A DNA stretch of 64,000 nt. Source: Eutrema japonicum. Taxonomy: Eukaryota > Streptophyta > Magnoliopsida > Brassicales > Brassicaceae. Below, piece by piece: positions 1-11,245 of this stretch; position 1 is the first letter of the stretch; each line of letters opens with the position of its first letter. A program made the position numbers and the translations under genes. The notes beneath the pieces were generated by a model. That model worked only from the letters and a program-made list of their open reading frames with translations. It did not search any database and was not told the origin of the DNA. Where the stretch lies: NCBI GenBank assembly GCA_030161315.1, contig BSQW01000003.1, positions 38,141,077-38,205,076 of the forward strand. Direction: 5' to 3'.

Positions 1-623
1 TCATCATAGAAATTATTCAGGAAGGCATTCTTAGTCTCCTCCCAAGTAGTCAGTGATCCAGGGGGAAACTGCTTAAGCCAATAAGCTGCATCTCCACCAA
101 GAGATTATAGGAAAAGCTTACAGAAGAGGAAATCATTGGACACTCCATTGTATTTGATGCTAGTAACCAAGTCCTCAAACTTCTCAATGTGATCCATGGG
201 GTGTACATGAGAAAGACCTTGAAAAAGGTGCTGACCCACAAGAGTGAAGTATGCGGGTTTCAACTCAAAGTTATTCCTCTTAAAAGCAGGAGGGCGAATC
301 GCTGATCGATTGGCATATAACTGATCAGGCATGTTGTACTCACCAATCGTTCTACCACGATTAACCACATCATTCCCAATATTCACAACAACCGCAGGGA
401 CAATGATGTTTCCATCCCCATCAAGTCGTTGCCCTCTCTCATTGCACAATTGACCATCTTGGTCTCTCAAAGCTCTAACATCATCACGAGTCAATACCAC
501 TGGATTGTTCATCTCTGCTGGCTTCTTTGTTTTCCGGTTTGTGCATTCCAAGTTTGCTAACTCCTTGTTGGAAAGATTGACTAGCTGAGTGCTCTTTTTC
601 CTCCTGGTTTCGCGAGTGGGCAT
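1..623 (-). pseudogene. Athila-like gag, N-terminal part, interrupted
   Basis: Reading from the ATG at 623-621, the product matches the gag of the element at 18730-25455 nearly residue for residue: the ETRRKKSTQLV start, CNERGQRLD, RTIGEYNMPDQLYANRSAI, ELKPAYFTLVGQHLFQG and HPMDHIEKFEDLVTSIK. This is the structural protein of the retrotransposon particle. The frame is broken by TAA at 107-105, where the sister copy has a tyrosine codon in the CKLF-PYSLGGD stretch. The same frame then continues as gag to the window edge. The copy is inactive. Confidence 0.8.
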
Positions 624-670
624 ACACCTGAAACACACTAGACAAGGCACGTAAGTAACAAAAAAAAAAC

Positions 671-768
671 GATGAGTATCGACCGACACTGGGTGGGTGT
701 CGATCGATACCAACTAACACGACGAGTACCGACCGACACTGACTAGTATCGATCGATACACGGGCTTA
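671..768. repeat. Two pairs of TCGAYCGA dyads in the Athila-like leader
   Basis: Four imperfect palindromes of the type TATCGATCGATA/TGTCGACCGACA lie as two pairs between the primer binding site and the gag start. Within a pair the motifs are about 6-9 bp apart. Matching pairs occur in the same relative position in the second element (24165-24260) and elsewhere in that family. See findings. Confidence 0.75.
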
Positions 769-808
769 GTCGAAATTCTAGACTAAAATCTAATGGCGAA
801 TTAAGAGT

Positions 809-825
809 CCCCGGCAACGGCGCCA
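809..825 (-). other. Primer binding site of the Athila-like element
   Basis: On the minus strand this reads TGGCGCCGTTGCCGGGG, the tRNA 3'-end complement typical of Athila-type elements. It lies four bases (826-829) inside the LTR border. The same 17 bases occur at 24302-24318. Confidence 0.85.
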
Positions 826-829
826 AATT

Positions 830-2009
830 TGATAATCTCAAATGTAATACTCTAAAGTACTAACAGCTTTGTCGATTGTAGTATTTATGGGTCGAATCTA
901 CGGAGACTCAAGAAATCACACAATAGATTAAATAGGTTCGAATTAAGCTAAGTAAATCAATAAAACAGGAAGCAATAAACTAAATAAGAGTTGTAAATTC
1001 AATGGAGAGGAGATAGGTTCAGGGTATTTTTCAGGAAATCAGAGAATGCAGGTAAACCAATCAGTCAGGGTTCAGATTAAGCGCGGTTCTTGAGCTCAAA
1101 TCACTAAGCTATAATTAACCAACTGTCGTTGCGAGAATTATCTAGATCTAAATCTCATAATTCTAAATATCTTTGCAAATCCTAAAGTCTAAACCATCAT
1201 TAAGTTCAAGTTTGATTTGTTCACAAAACAACTAAACCAAATCTCTTTGCGAATAATTATTTTTCTCACCTTAAGTTCTATCAGATTATCAATTGCGATG
1301 TCGTGCCTAATCGATTAACCTAAGATTTAAGTTCTAGGTGATCAATCTAGAATTAGCTTTAAGAACAACCTATGGTGAAGAACTAATTCAAATTATGAAC
1401 CCTAACCAACTAATTAACCTAACATTCAAAGAGATCATTTATTGAAAACCCTAAACCTAACAGGAGATATACTCAGACATGGAGATTGAAACAAACAACA
1501 TGATTGAATAAATTTCTGAAATAAATAGATAAGTAGAAAGAAAACAAGGGTTCGAAATCTTCTCTCGGACGAACAGAGTTTCAGACTTGTCTACCTCAAA
1601 AACTTCTCTCCCAAAACCAAAGTAAAATCAAGCGTCCTAGCCAAAGTGGCTGAAAAACCTAATTAATACTCATAAAACACGTTTTGGGCTTTGTTGTAAA
1701 TAATAAAGTCTTATGGGCTTGAAAGCAAACTCTCCAATCTACTTTTCTGCATCGCGACTCGTGTCTGTCTGCAGTCGGCATCGATCGATACCATAAGTGT
1801 ATCGGTCGATGCTCGAGCTTCGATTCGGGTACCTCAGCTACACGATCTCTGCTTTGTTCCAAAAAGCTCCATAATGCTCCAATATCTCCAATTGTGCTCC
1901 AAACATGCTAAAACCTGAAAAGACTCTAAAAGACTACGAAAACACTAGAAAGACTCTATAAAAAGGACTTATATCATGGCTAAAAAGGGGTAAAAACCAT
2001 GATATATCA
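830..2009 (-). repeat. LTR of the partial Athila-like element
   Basis: An LTR of 1180 bp bounded by TGAT and ATCA, with the terminal TGATATATCA at 2000-2009. It aligns by eye over its length with the LTRs at 18730-19887 and 24323-25455. It carries a pair of TCGATCGA-type dyads at about 1777-1816. Regulatory signals were not resolved. Confidence 0.85.
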
Positions 2010-3134
2010 AGAGTGAAAGAGAGAAAGAGATTAACAGGGAAGAGAAGAAATTCGCAGATTCGCAGATTGAGAGTGTTTGAGAGAAAATAGGGTTTCAGAG
2101 ATAGTGAGAGGGTAGGGTATTTCGACGATAGAAGTGAAGAAATTAACAGGGAAGTCCCTAAAAGGTCGCAAACTTGGTCGCAAATCCAAAAAATGAGGGA
2201 TAAATTGCCGCGTGTGAATATATAACCAAAAATTTTATAAATTTCAGAATGGTCGCAAAATCGTCCCAAAGTCGTCACTAAAATGCGACTGTTTTATGAT
2301 TGTTCTTAACCCTATACCCTAAACCCTAAACTTTTCAATCATTCTTAATAAAATAAGACTATACAATAATTCTTTAACTAATTCTAACACTTTAACTCTC
2401 TAAATAAACATTAAACTAAGATATGTTGTGTAAATTTTGAAAGTTTTCTATATTTCAAAATTATTTCATAAAAACACATATGTACTTTACTACATGTTAT
2501 GATAATATACAACAATAAGTTTTAAAAATTGGAATTTATAAGTTTTTTTCTCTGCTATCATGAGTCAATATATTTAAAAGTTCAAATCTATGTAAAAACA
2601 TACAAATTAACATGTTTACAATTCAATAATGATGATTTTTTTTAAAAAAAAGTAGAGCGGAGTTGCTAAATAGTAGCAAATCGGTCACAATTTCAGCTGT
2701 TGTTCATGAATTAGTCGAAAATTAGTAGGTAAATTAAGACAATTTTGTGACTACAAAAAATATTGTCGCAAAACCATCTCAAAGTGGTCACAAATTGCGA
2801 TTGTTTTGTGACTGTTCTTAACCCATATGTTCTTACTACATTTTAAGACTCTTTTGTGACCACTAAAATAAAATTGTTGAAAATCGGCTTTCCGGAGTGT
2901 TGAACCACTGACCTCTGAAACATATGCTTAGGTGTGTAGCCAACGTGCCATTACGATCTTTCGGTATTTTCTTATATTAACTAATATATAAAGACACAAT
3001 AAGTATACATGATAATTATACATGATAATTATATTACAAAGATGCAGTAAAAAAAAATTAAAGTATTAAAGTATTACAAAGATATTATACATGATAATTA
3101 TATTAGAAAACATACAGAGATATAAATTAAAGTA

Positions 3135-4857
3135 TTATTCAAGTTCTTCATCTTCATCATCGGAAGATGATAAATTACAATGAAATTCTTCCACTGCTTC
3201 CTGGTCTTCGATCTCAAAATCAATTTCTTCATTAGGATGATTTCCCTCTACTAAACTATAAATTATGATTTCATCAATCGGATCCGTGAGGCCATCATCA
3301 ACTGTTTGCTTCAATATAACCAGCTCTTTTTCGTTAAACTTTCCATGAACACCTTGCCTTGGATTTACTTTGAGAACTGTGAGCCACACCTTCCGAGGTC
3401 GTTTAATGTATGGGTATGGAAGATAACAAACTTGATCAGCTTGAGATCATGTACATTACGTAGGTGTAAAATTAGAAGTAGACATATATGTACACACATC
3501 ATATACATACTTAATTAAAACAAAACTTACCTAAAATAAAAGGTTCGTAATTTTGATATCTCCTCGATGATAGCACATCAACAACGCCTCCTTCTCGCAT
3601 TCGAGTGCCTTTGCCAATCGTAGGGTCAAACCATTCACAGTAGAAAAGTTTGATTTTCAAATTTAGAAATCCTGGATACTCGAGCTCTATGATATTTTCC
3701 ACAGTCCCATAAAAATCATCCTCTTCAGATGCTTCAGAATAATTTTGTCCTCGCACACATACCCCATAATTCATTGTTTTTTCGTGAGTCTGTGGTCTCG
3801 CGTGTGAAACAAATACCCTCTTACAAAATACATGGGCCATGACTTGACTTTATTTTCAGGACCTTCCACTATTTCAAGAACCCAAGGAGGAAAAATTTCT
3901 TGACTTTTCATTGTACTCACCTATATATGTATATGTAAATATATTAAAAATAAATTTATAAATATTCTTTAATAATCAATAGATGGATAGTAAATTAAAT
4001 ACGTACATATTGGCGAACCCATATATGAAAATCTTCATCTCCTTTCGACTTCACCTCCGCATCAGAGAGTTCCGGATATTCAAATCGAATATGCGCGTGC
4101 AACAATCTGTTTTGCCAAAAAACAATAACAAATATTTAATTAACTAAATTAATTATCACAATTAAGTTAATGAACCGTATATAAAGTACCTCTCAAGCGG
4201 CTGAAAATAGTCATAATTGCGCAAGACATATGCATGTGCGCATTTATAATCTTTCTCAGTTAACCAAAATTAAGTAATTTGGCCACTTGGACGACCTACT
4301 TGAGTGAATATATCTGGTACTTCTATAGGATATACCGATACTTCACCTTCATCATACCGACCTGACCTGAGAAATAATAATATATTGACGACCAAAAATA
4401 GTCACTTTCATTTTAGCTCGTATAATTCGAAGCGAAAATTGAAATTAGTGTTCGGAGAAAGATTCACCACCATACCTTCTTCTGCGAGCTGAAGAAATGT
4501 GCTAAGCAAAGTAGTGTTCTGAGAAATAAGATATCTCGTCATTTATGTATGATTGAACTATTGATCCCGCTGGATATCTTTTGTTCTTCGCCTTCCCTTT
4601 TAAACGTTTAAAAAACTTTTCGAAAGGATACATCCACCTATATTGCACAAGACCACCAATCTCCGCTTCGTAAGGTAAGTGTATTGGTAGGTGCTCCATC
4701 ACATCAAAGAAACAAGGTAGGAAGATTTTTTTCCAAGTTACACAAAATTATGACAATTTTATCCTTTAGAATTTTAAGGCGGGTTTGATCCAATGATCTA
4801 CTACTTAAGTCACGGAAAAATGCTCCAATCCCTACGACAATAGTAAAATCATATAAG

Positions 4858-4890
<33 letters not shown>

Positions 4891-7048
4891 TGAAAGATAT
4901 ATGATAATATATATATATATACATACCTGATAATGCCAGGTGCACGTTACGCGGTAAAAGTTTTGCAAAGACAAACGGAAGCAAACGTTCCATAACTACA
5001 TGGCCGTCGTGACTTTTCATTCCCGAGAGCTTTCCACCGTTGATGTCTGCACAACTAGCTAAATCTGCTACATAGCCATCGGGGAATCTAACCTCATGTT
5101 TGACCCATTGTAGTCAATCGCCAAATAGGAAATGGATATCTCCCTCGATCATCTACATGCAAATCTTTCCGAGAACAATATTTTGCAATATCTAATCTTG
5201 ACTTTACTATGTCTTTTGATCAGTCTTTAACATTCATAAGAGTATACATGATGTTATCGAAAAACTTATTCTCGATATGCATCACATCAAGATTGTGTCG
5301 TAGCGTCAGATCGGTCCAGTACGGTAGCTCCCAAAATATGCTTTCTTTATGCCAATTATGCCACTCCCCCATAGCCGTCCACTTTATTTTCATGACCATT
5401 TCCACCGACTTCAGATGTTTTGGGTGGTTCTGCATGCCTTATACGCTCAAATAAAACTTGTTCGCCAGTTAAAGATTGGGGTGGGTAGTCGTTCAATGCG
5501 TGCTTTCCCTTCAAAAAGTTTATTTTATTCTTCTGTAACGAATGACTTACAGGAAGAAATCTTCTGTGACAGTCAAACCAACATTTCTTCCTACCAGCCG
5601 GAAGATAAAAAGCATTTATATCATCCATACAAATAGGACATGATAGTCTTTCATGTGTCGTCCATCCCGACAACATACCATATACTGGAAAATCGCTTAT
5701 AGTCCACATTAGAACAACTTTCAGGTTGAAATTTTGATCTAATGACACATCATATGCCTCAACTTCGTTATACCATAACTCCTTTAACTCGTAGATAAGT
5801 GGTTGGAGGAAAACATCAAGACTGGCTCGTGGATGATTTGGTCCCGAATTCAAAATTGTCAGAAACAAATACTCAGTATTAATGCACATATTTGGCGGTA
5901 AGTTGTATGGAGTCAAGATCACAGGCCACAACGAGTGATTTTTTCACATACCAAAAGGATTAAAACCGTCAGTACATAACCCAAGATATACGTTTCGCGT
6001 TTCTTCTGCGAACGTATGATGCAAATATTGGAAATTCTTCCACTCCGCCGCATCAGATGGATGACACATTATTCCGTCTTTTGAATCATGCTCAACATGC
6101 CATCTCATCGATGATGCAGTCTTCTCTGATTGGTAAATTCTCTTCAATCTGTCAGTAATAGGTAAATACCACATATGACTAAACGGGATTTTAGTTCGTC
6201 CCTCACTAGCCTTATATTTTGGTCTTGCAATGCTCCAACTTCTCATCTTCTTTCCAGAAGTTCCAGAAGAGCATACAATTATCTATACATACATCAAATG
6301 TATGGTACAGCAATCCTAGCTTTCGCATCAAAGTTTATGTCTCGTAGTACGAACTAGGTGCTTGATTACCCTCTAGTAAATACTCCGTAAATAATTCATA
6401 CCATGAGTCCATACAGCTTTCAGCCATATTATGGTCTGACTTAATGTTCATGAACCGAGCAGCCGAAGATAACTTTGACTGACCTTCACGACAACCATCA
6501 TAAAGTGAAGTATTTGCAGCATCTAACCTGTCATAAAACCGTTTTGCATCTTGGGTAGGTTCTTCATGAACATGATCATATCCACTTTCATCATGTTCAT
6601 GATGATACCCATGATGACTAAATGGCGTAGCACCATGAAATGCATAATTCACCATCCCAGCATATACATTCCCACTATCATATGTTGTTGGTTGATGATT
6701 ACCACTAGTATAATCTACATTATCATAATGACTATTCGATCATCCCCCAACCACATCATAATCTTCACCATGTTCACACCATACACAATATCCTGGCATA
6801 AATCCTCTACTATGCAAATGTTTCGAAATTGTACTTCCTTGCAAAAATTTGGAATTTTGACATTTTAAACAAGGACAGTAAAGTTTACCTCCACTATTTT
6901 GCGCTAGTGGGTGACTATTAGCAAAATTCATGAACTGATCTACCCCCGCCAAGAATTCACTAGAGATATTATTTGTGTGTGGATCGATTCTATTATACAT
7001 CCACTCTCGTGATGAATTCCACATTGTTTTTTCTTGTGACTCACTCAT
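3135..7048 (-). pseudogene. TNP2-like CACTA transposase, broken
   Basis: Successive minus-strand fragments follow the usual order of a plant CACTA transposase. 7048-6740 is a transposase-associated N-terminal domain with the CPCLKCQN zinc-binding motif and HLHSRGFMPGYCVWCEHG. 6655-6335 and 6246-5944 follow. 5931-5356 is the TNP2 core (MWPVILTPYNLPPNMC, HERLSCPICMDD, AGRKKCWFDCHRRFLP), continued at 5435-5220 (LDVMHIENKFFDNI). 5020-4930 and 4702-4502 are DUF4218-like (MMEHLPIHLPYEAEIGG, VQYRWMYPFEKFFKRLKG). 3840-3511 and 3389-3135 are DUF4216-like. The pieces lie in different frames, some across introns and some across real lesions, for example a tract of at least 20 bp of TA repeat at 4859. 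The enzyme would bind the subterminal repeats and cut at the CACTA ends, but this copy cannot encode it. Confidence 0.8.
4859..4888. repeat. (TA)n microsatellite inside the CACTA remnant
   Basis: An uninterrupted TA run, with a second shorter run at about 4908-4921. Nothing else is seen in it. Confidence 0.85.
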
Positions 7049-7129
7049 TTTTTTTTTTGACTCACTTGTTTTTTATAATGTTTTTCGTTGTATGCAAATG
7101 TGGAGTGTGGGCTGCTATATTTATTGAAA

Positions 7130-7629
7130 AAATTTGTGACTCTTTTGCGACCAAAACAATCAGTCACAAAAGTTTGGTGTACCAAACCAACTCTCATTCT
7201 TTCCATGTTTTATACCAACTTTTCCCGACCACGTTTTTCAAAATATTCGGTTACAAATCAGTCGCAAAAATAGGAAAACTTTTGCGATTACATTTGTTCG
7301 TCGCAAATTTGGGACTACATTTGCGACCACATTTGTCAGTCCCAAATTTGGGACTACTTTTGCGACCACATATTCCGACTTAAAAATTAGTCGCTAATTC
7401 GTCGTACTTTCCGACTCTTTTGCGACCATAAATAAATCGTCGACAAACAGTCGCAAATAGGCGACTCTTCTATGACTAATATCGTTCGTCGTTAATTTGA
7501 GACTAATTTGCCTCTGCTTTAAGAAAAGTCGCAAAAGGGTCGCAAATTGGTCACAATTTCGTCGCAAAATTTTGCGACCAAAAAAAGAGTGGCAAACTGC
7601 GGTCGCAAAAACTGTGTTTTTTTGTAGTG
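7130..7629. repeat. CACTA subterminal repeats and terminal inverted repeat
   Basis: Dozens of short GCGACC/GTCGCAAA motifs in both orientations, ending in the CACTA terminus at 7614-7629. Similar motifs at about 2160-2880 form the opposite subterminal region. In En/Spm elements such repeats are the transposase binding sites. Confidence 0.75.
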
Positions 7630-9218
7630 ATCGTGAAAAGAGATCTAAGAAGTATTTTGATCTAATTGAAGCTGAGCAAAATAATGAGCTATAAATGAAA
7701 AAATATCAGGATACACTTCTACTAGTTATGCTCCATTCCCTGAAGCGAATGTGACATCCTATACTGAAAAAGAAAAAGACCACACTAATAACACTGGCCG
7801 AGTAAGTGGCTATAGAAGTGATCGTAGATATGAACGTGGATATGTATATGGATAAGGTCAAGGTTGAGGTCAAAGAGTTTCTTTCAAGAACTCAGATTCT
7901 CACTAGAAGTGAGAAAGTAAAGATGGTATCATACCAGAGATATTTCTCTCATGTGACAATAAAATAAGCTAGTGTGAGTACAAGATGAGGTAGTATAAAG
8001 ATTATTGAATGCTCGTGAAGAGAGATAAATTTGCCTATGAGAACGCAATCATTGATGCGTTATACTTTCCCAAGTCTCAAAAGTTAAAAGAATCTAAGAT
8101 AAAATACATGACCCAAGTTGGGTATGTTTTTGGTTATAGAGTGGGATTCAATTCGAGATAGATGGACCTGAAGTGTCATCATCTCGAGGGGGAGAATTGA
8201 AGAATCCCACAATTCATCGTAAGTGAAATATCCAGAAGATTTCACGCTCGAAATAGATTTGATAAATCATTTATAAAGAAAATCCATGAGATTTCAAGAT
8301 TAATCATGTTGAGACAATAAGTGAAGGAAATGTTGAATATATTCATATCATGAGTATTACCTAAGGCAATAAATGTATTTTGGAGAAACTACATACATTC
8401 TCTACTAGATTGTACTACACAATAAATTAGTGTAATGGAGATAAGTAAAATAGTAAACACTAAGTTTATTGAAAATCTCACTGTTTTGGCATGACCGGTT
8501 AGGCCATTCCGGTTCAATAGTAATGCGAAAAAGAATCAGAAAATGATGTGGACACTCATTAAAGAACAAGAAGATTTTTATGTGTTGTATATAAAGTAAG
8601 TAGATAATACGACTTTCACTATCCAATAAATTTGGAATATATTAATTTTTTGGTACGTATACAAGGATATATTTTGGACTGATCATCCACTATGTATCTT
8701 TGCGAAAGTATTTGGTTAATTAATTAGAGTGAAACCGCATTGAGTCGCATTATGCCAATGAATAATTTTGATTATTCCCCACAATTGGTTTTTGGTCATG
8801 AACCAACTAATTCCCATCTATAAGTTTTTGGATGAAATGTTGATCCACCACATTGATCTAAGATGGGACCTCAAAGGAGGTTAGGAATTGTTGGATATGA
8901 ATCTCCCTTGATGAGTAAATGTATTGAGCCATCAATAAGGGATAAGGTTCGATTTACAGACTGTAATTTCAGTGAGTCAGTGTTTCCAACAATTAAGGGG
9001 GGGGGGGAGGAAATTAAACAGCTGGAAAAGAAAATCAGTGAAAGATATTATCTTGATCCTCATAAAGAATGTGTACTAGAAGTTCAAAAGATCATTCATT
9101 TGCAGAGTTAGCAAATTTAATGCCAAAAGCATTTCCTGACCCTGATTGAGTGATGAAGTCACATATACCAGCTGCGCTCCAATATTGATGTCCCGCAGGG
9201 ACAATATCAACGGCTATT
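7630..9218 (+). pseudogene. copia gag and integrase remnants
   Basis: The start resembles the end of copia gag (KKYFDLIEAEQNNEL, then PFPEANVTSYTE in a shifted frame). Around 8490-8560 a frame gives WHDRLGHSGSI, the pre-integrase motif. 8740-9218 is the integrase C-terminal part, with HAILHAAALIRI, FDYSPQLVFGHEP, KMGPQRRLGIVGYES and the linker KVTKSHIPAA-like stretch. The integrase core between about 8640 and 8730 appears deleted, and stops and frameshifts are frequent. About 7900-8400 is too decayed to assign with confidence. Confidence 0.7.
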
Positions 9219-10003
9219 TGTTGATTCGTAAATCACACACAGAGTAAAACAGAGAACTTTGATCGAAAACTCGTTTTATTGATTGAATTCGACGTTACAA
9301 TGGAGGTTTTGTGAAAAAAAACTAAGGAGACTAAAGAATTTGAGATCGGCGCTTGATAGAGCTCTCTCTCTTTCTTCTGTCTCTCAGATGATTGCAGATC
9401 ACATTCTCTGAGCTTGCCCCCTCCTTATTTATAAGATTTTGAGTCGGTTGCTAAGAGAATATTTCTTCTTTTTTTTTTTTTTGTCAATAGCCTTAATACC
9501 TATTCCGATTCGGTGAACCAAATCAGGGGTATCGAGTTTACATAAGTGAAATATGATGGGTAGAAACGAGCACCTCGTGCTAACTTGTCTGCCACTGTGT
9601 TGCTTGCGCGTGAATTGTGTGTGATAGAGAAAAAGGTGAAAACCTCCTTGCTCCTCTTGAACTCCTCCAAATGTAGTGTAAAGGCCGGCCACTCCTTGGG
9701 TGTAGACAAGAGAATATTTCTTTTTTCCAAGTTCGATTAGGAAATGAAATATTCTGAATCCCCTCCGAGATAAGGAAATCTTCCGTAAATCTCGGAGGTC
9801 GGTTTCCGCCCTGTTATATCGGATCGGGCCCTGGTTGGGCCATTAGTTTCGGTAATATGAACGGGCCCGTTTTGGGCTTAAAGTTAGGCCCGATGAATCT
9901 AGGTCCATCTTCCTCTTGTCTGAACCTTCGTAAATCGGTACTGAACAAACCGATCTCGGTTCGAACCGAGTTAAACCGGAGAGTGCTAAACTCCCCTCTA
10001 ACA
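9219..10003 (-). repeat. 3' LTR of the Tat element, carrying a LINE
   Basis: 785 bp, TGTTGATT to TAACA. Without the LINE (9468-9707) and one copy of its target it is about 530 bp, still longer than the other LTR, which has lost a 50-60 bp stretch (between GGT microhomologies) and a smaller GGGC-bounded one. A minus-strand TATA box (TTATAAATAA) is at 9424-9433. It is flanked on both sides by CTATT, like a solo LTR. Confidence 0.85.
9468..9707 (-). mobile_element. 5'-truncated LINE inserted in the Tat LTR
   Basis: The insert is absent from the partner LTR and is flanked by a perfect 15-bp duplication, AAGAGAATATTTCTT, at 9453-9467 and 9708-9722. The run of T at 9469-9482 is the poly(A) tail on the minus strand. 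The minus strand encodes the end of a LINE-type RNase H: WPAFTLHLEEF, FFSITHNSRASNTVADKLAR (catalytic-site region) and SYFTYVNSIPLIW. Poly(A) plus long TSD plus the RNase H tail mark target-primed reverse transcription by an L1-type element. The frame is open over the fragment. Confidence 0.9.
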
Positions 10004-10238
10004 CTATTGAATCTAGAGATCGCATGAAGCGTGATAGACCTATTGGTTCAAAAGATTAGAATCCTCAAAAAGAAATGGAGCATATTATGAAATGGCAAGA
10101 TCGAGGAATCAAAGAATTATGGAGGATCTCCATAAGAGACATTAGACATGACTAACAAGGAAATCCAGGTACCTGGTAATGATAAGAGATTTCAACTAGT
10201 TGTGTCATGTCTGGAATAAAATGGAACCAAAAGCAAAT
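10004..10238 (+). repeat. Duplicated copia flank next to the Tat 3' LTR
   Basis: This 235-bp stretch repeats 17398-17632 with about seven mismatches. It is copia linker sequence (MKRDRPIGSKD, PQKEME) that should occur only once, right of the gypsy element. It begins with the target duplication CTATT and ends abruptly against gypsy internal sequence. See findings. Confidence 0.85.
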
Positions 10239-10374
10239 CGAAGTCGTAACTTTATACGAACTTCTCAAGTCTGCCGAACACAAAATGGGGCCGTAAGTAG
10301 TACGGTCTTAGCCGAGGTGAAGAGGGCGGACTCGATTCTACGATCTATTTGAAATCGGCGATCTATTTAGTAGA

Positions 10375-10480
10375 TCGGCTTATGCTTCGCGATTGTTGAG
10401 GAATCGACTTAGAATTTTGCGATTGTTGACAAATCGGCTTAGATTTTTGCGATTGTTGAGAAATCGGCTTAGGTTTTGCG
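10375..10480. repeat. About 31-bp tandem repeat in the Tat 3' region
   Basis: Three to four units containing TTGCGATTGTTGA and AAATCGGCTTAG follow each other. 10239-10375 in front of it is gypsy 3' sequence without a recognised gene. Confidence 0.75.
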
Positions 10481-10770
10481 AGGAATGATGTTCGATTTTA
10501 CCTTAGAGCTCGGCATCAGAGTACGTGAACAGCTCGTCTTAAGATACCCCAAGGTTTTCTCAGATCGAATCCGAGTGTGCGAGACATGCTCGGCTTATTT
10601 AGCTCGAATGATCTGAGAGTAAGTTAAATGCGAGACGGGTCTCGGATTTATACATGGAAAGTGTTTTATCCATAGCACCATGAGGATGCGTGCGAGCAAT
10701 ATCTCGGCTTTATTCGATTTTATCGATCGTCTGGCCAGGACGTCGATGTGGGAACCGTGATGGTTGAAGG

Positions 10771-11093
10771 TGAACTTTTTGAGTTCGGTGAACTGTTTAA
10801 AGTTCAACTTTTGAAGGTACGAACTTTTGGCGAAGTGTTTAAAGTTCGGCTTTTGGGGGTACGAACTTTTGAGTTCGGCAAACTGCTTAAAGTTTGGCTT
10901 TTGAAGGTACGGACTTTTAGAGTTTGGCGAACTGTTTAAAGTTCGTCTTTTGAAGGTACGATCTTTTAAGGTTCAGCGAACTGTTTAAAGTTCGTCCTCT
11001 GAAGGTACGAACTTTTATAGTTCGGCGAACTGTTTAAAGTTCGCTTTTGAAGGTACGAACTTTTGGCGAACTGTTTAAAGTTCGGCTTTTGCC
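10771..11093. repeat. About 48-bp tandem repeat in the Tat 3' region
   Basis: About seven diverged units, each with GAACTTTT, GTTCGGCGAACTG, TTTAAAGTTCG and TTTTGAAGGTAC. GTTCGGCGAAC contains an inverted repeat. Variable tandem repeats between integrase and 3' LTR are a known feature of Tat-lineage elements. Confidence 0.85.
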
Positions 11094-11245
11094 TTGGATA
11101 AAATTTTATTAAAGTAACAGCTGAACCCAAGGTGGGCTTCCTACATACCTTCGAAAGAAGGATCAAGCCATTCGTAGTTCATATTACATCATTGTTGAAA
11201 TCGAGCTTTTACGCAAAGGGGCTTGGTGATCTTTTTTTTGGGCTT

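Larger units (their letters stand above)
1..2009 (-). mobile_element. Athila-like Ty3/gypsy retrotransposon, LTR end only
   Basis: This is the 5' part of a minus-strand gypsy element: an LTR (830-2009), a primer binding site (809-825) and the start of gag (623 down to 1), cut by the window edge. LTR, leader and gag are recognisably the same family as the complete element at 18730-25455, though clearly diverged. Because the other end is outside the window, the target-site duplication cannot be checked. It may be inserted in the CACTA element that follows. Confidence 0.85.
2010..7629 (-). mobile_element. CACTA (En/Spm) DNA transposon, degenerate
   Basis: The right terminus is clear: at 7614-7629 the minus strand reads CACTACAAAAAAACAC, followed inwards by the GCGACC/GGTCGC subterminal repeats typical of CACTA elements. 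Minus-strand remnants of a TNP2-type transposase follow in order (7048 down to 3135). At the other side, GGTCGCAAA-type repeats occupy about 2160-2880, but no clean CACTA end was found before the LTR at 2009. A CACTA-like GACTACAAAAAATATT at about 2750 may be a decayed end or an internal repeat. 2010-2160 is purine-rich and unassigned. To the right, copia gag sequence begins at once at 7630, so the element sits in that copia. Confidence 0.75.

Noticed and set aside
2885..2965. tRNA-like stretch on the minus strand with a GGTTCAACA box
   Set aside because: A short T-arm-like stem (AGTG/CACT) and an A-box-like TGGCACGTTGGC are present, but no complete cloverleaf could be drawn; probably an old tRNA-derived repeat.
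10771..11093. CRISPR-like array
   Set aside because: Units are contiguous diverged tandem repeats without spacers, inside a eukaryotic retrotransposon.
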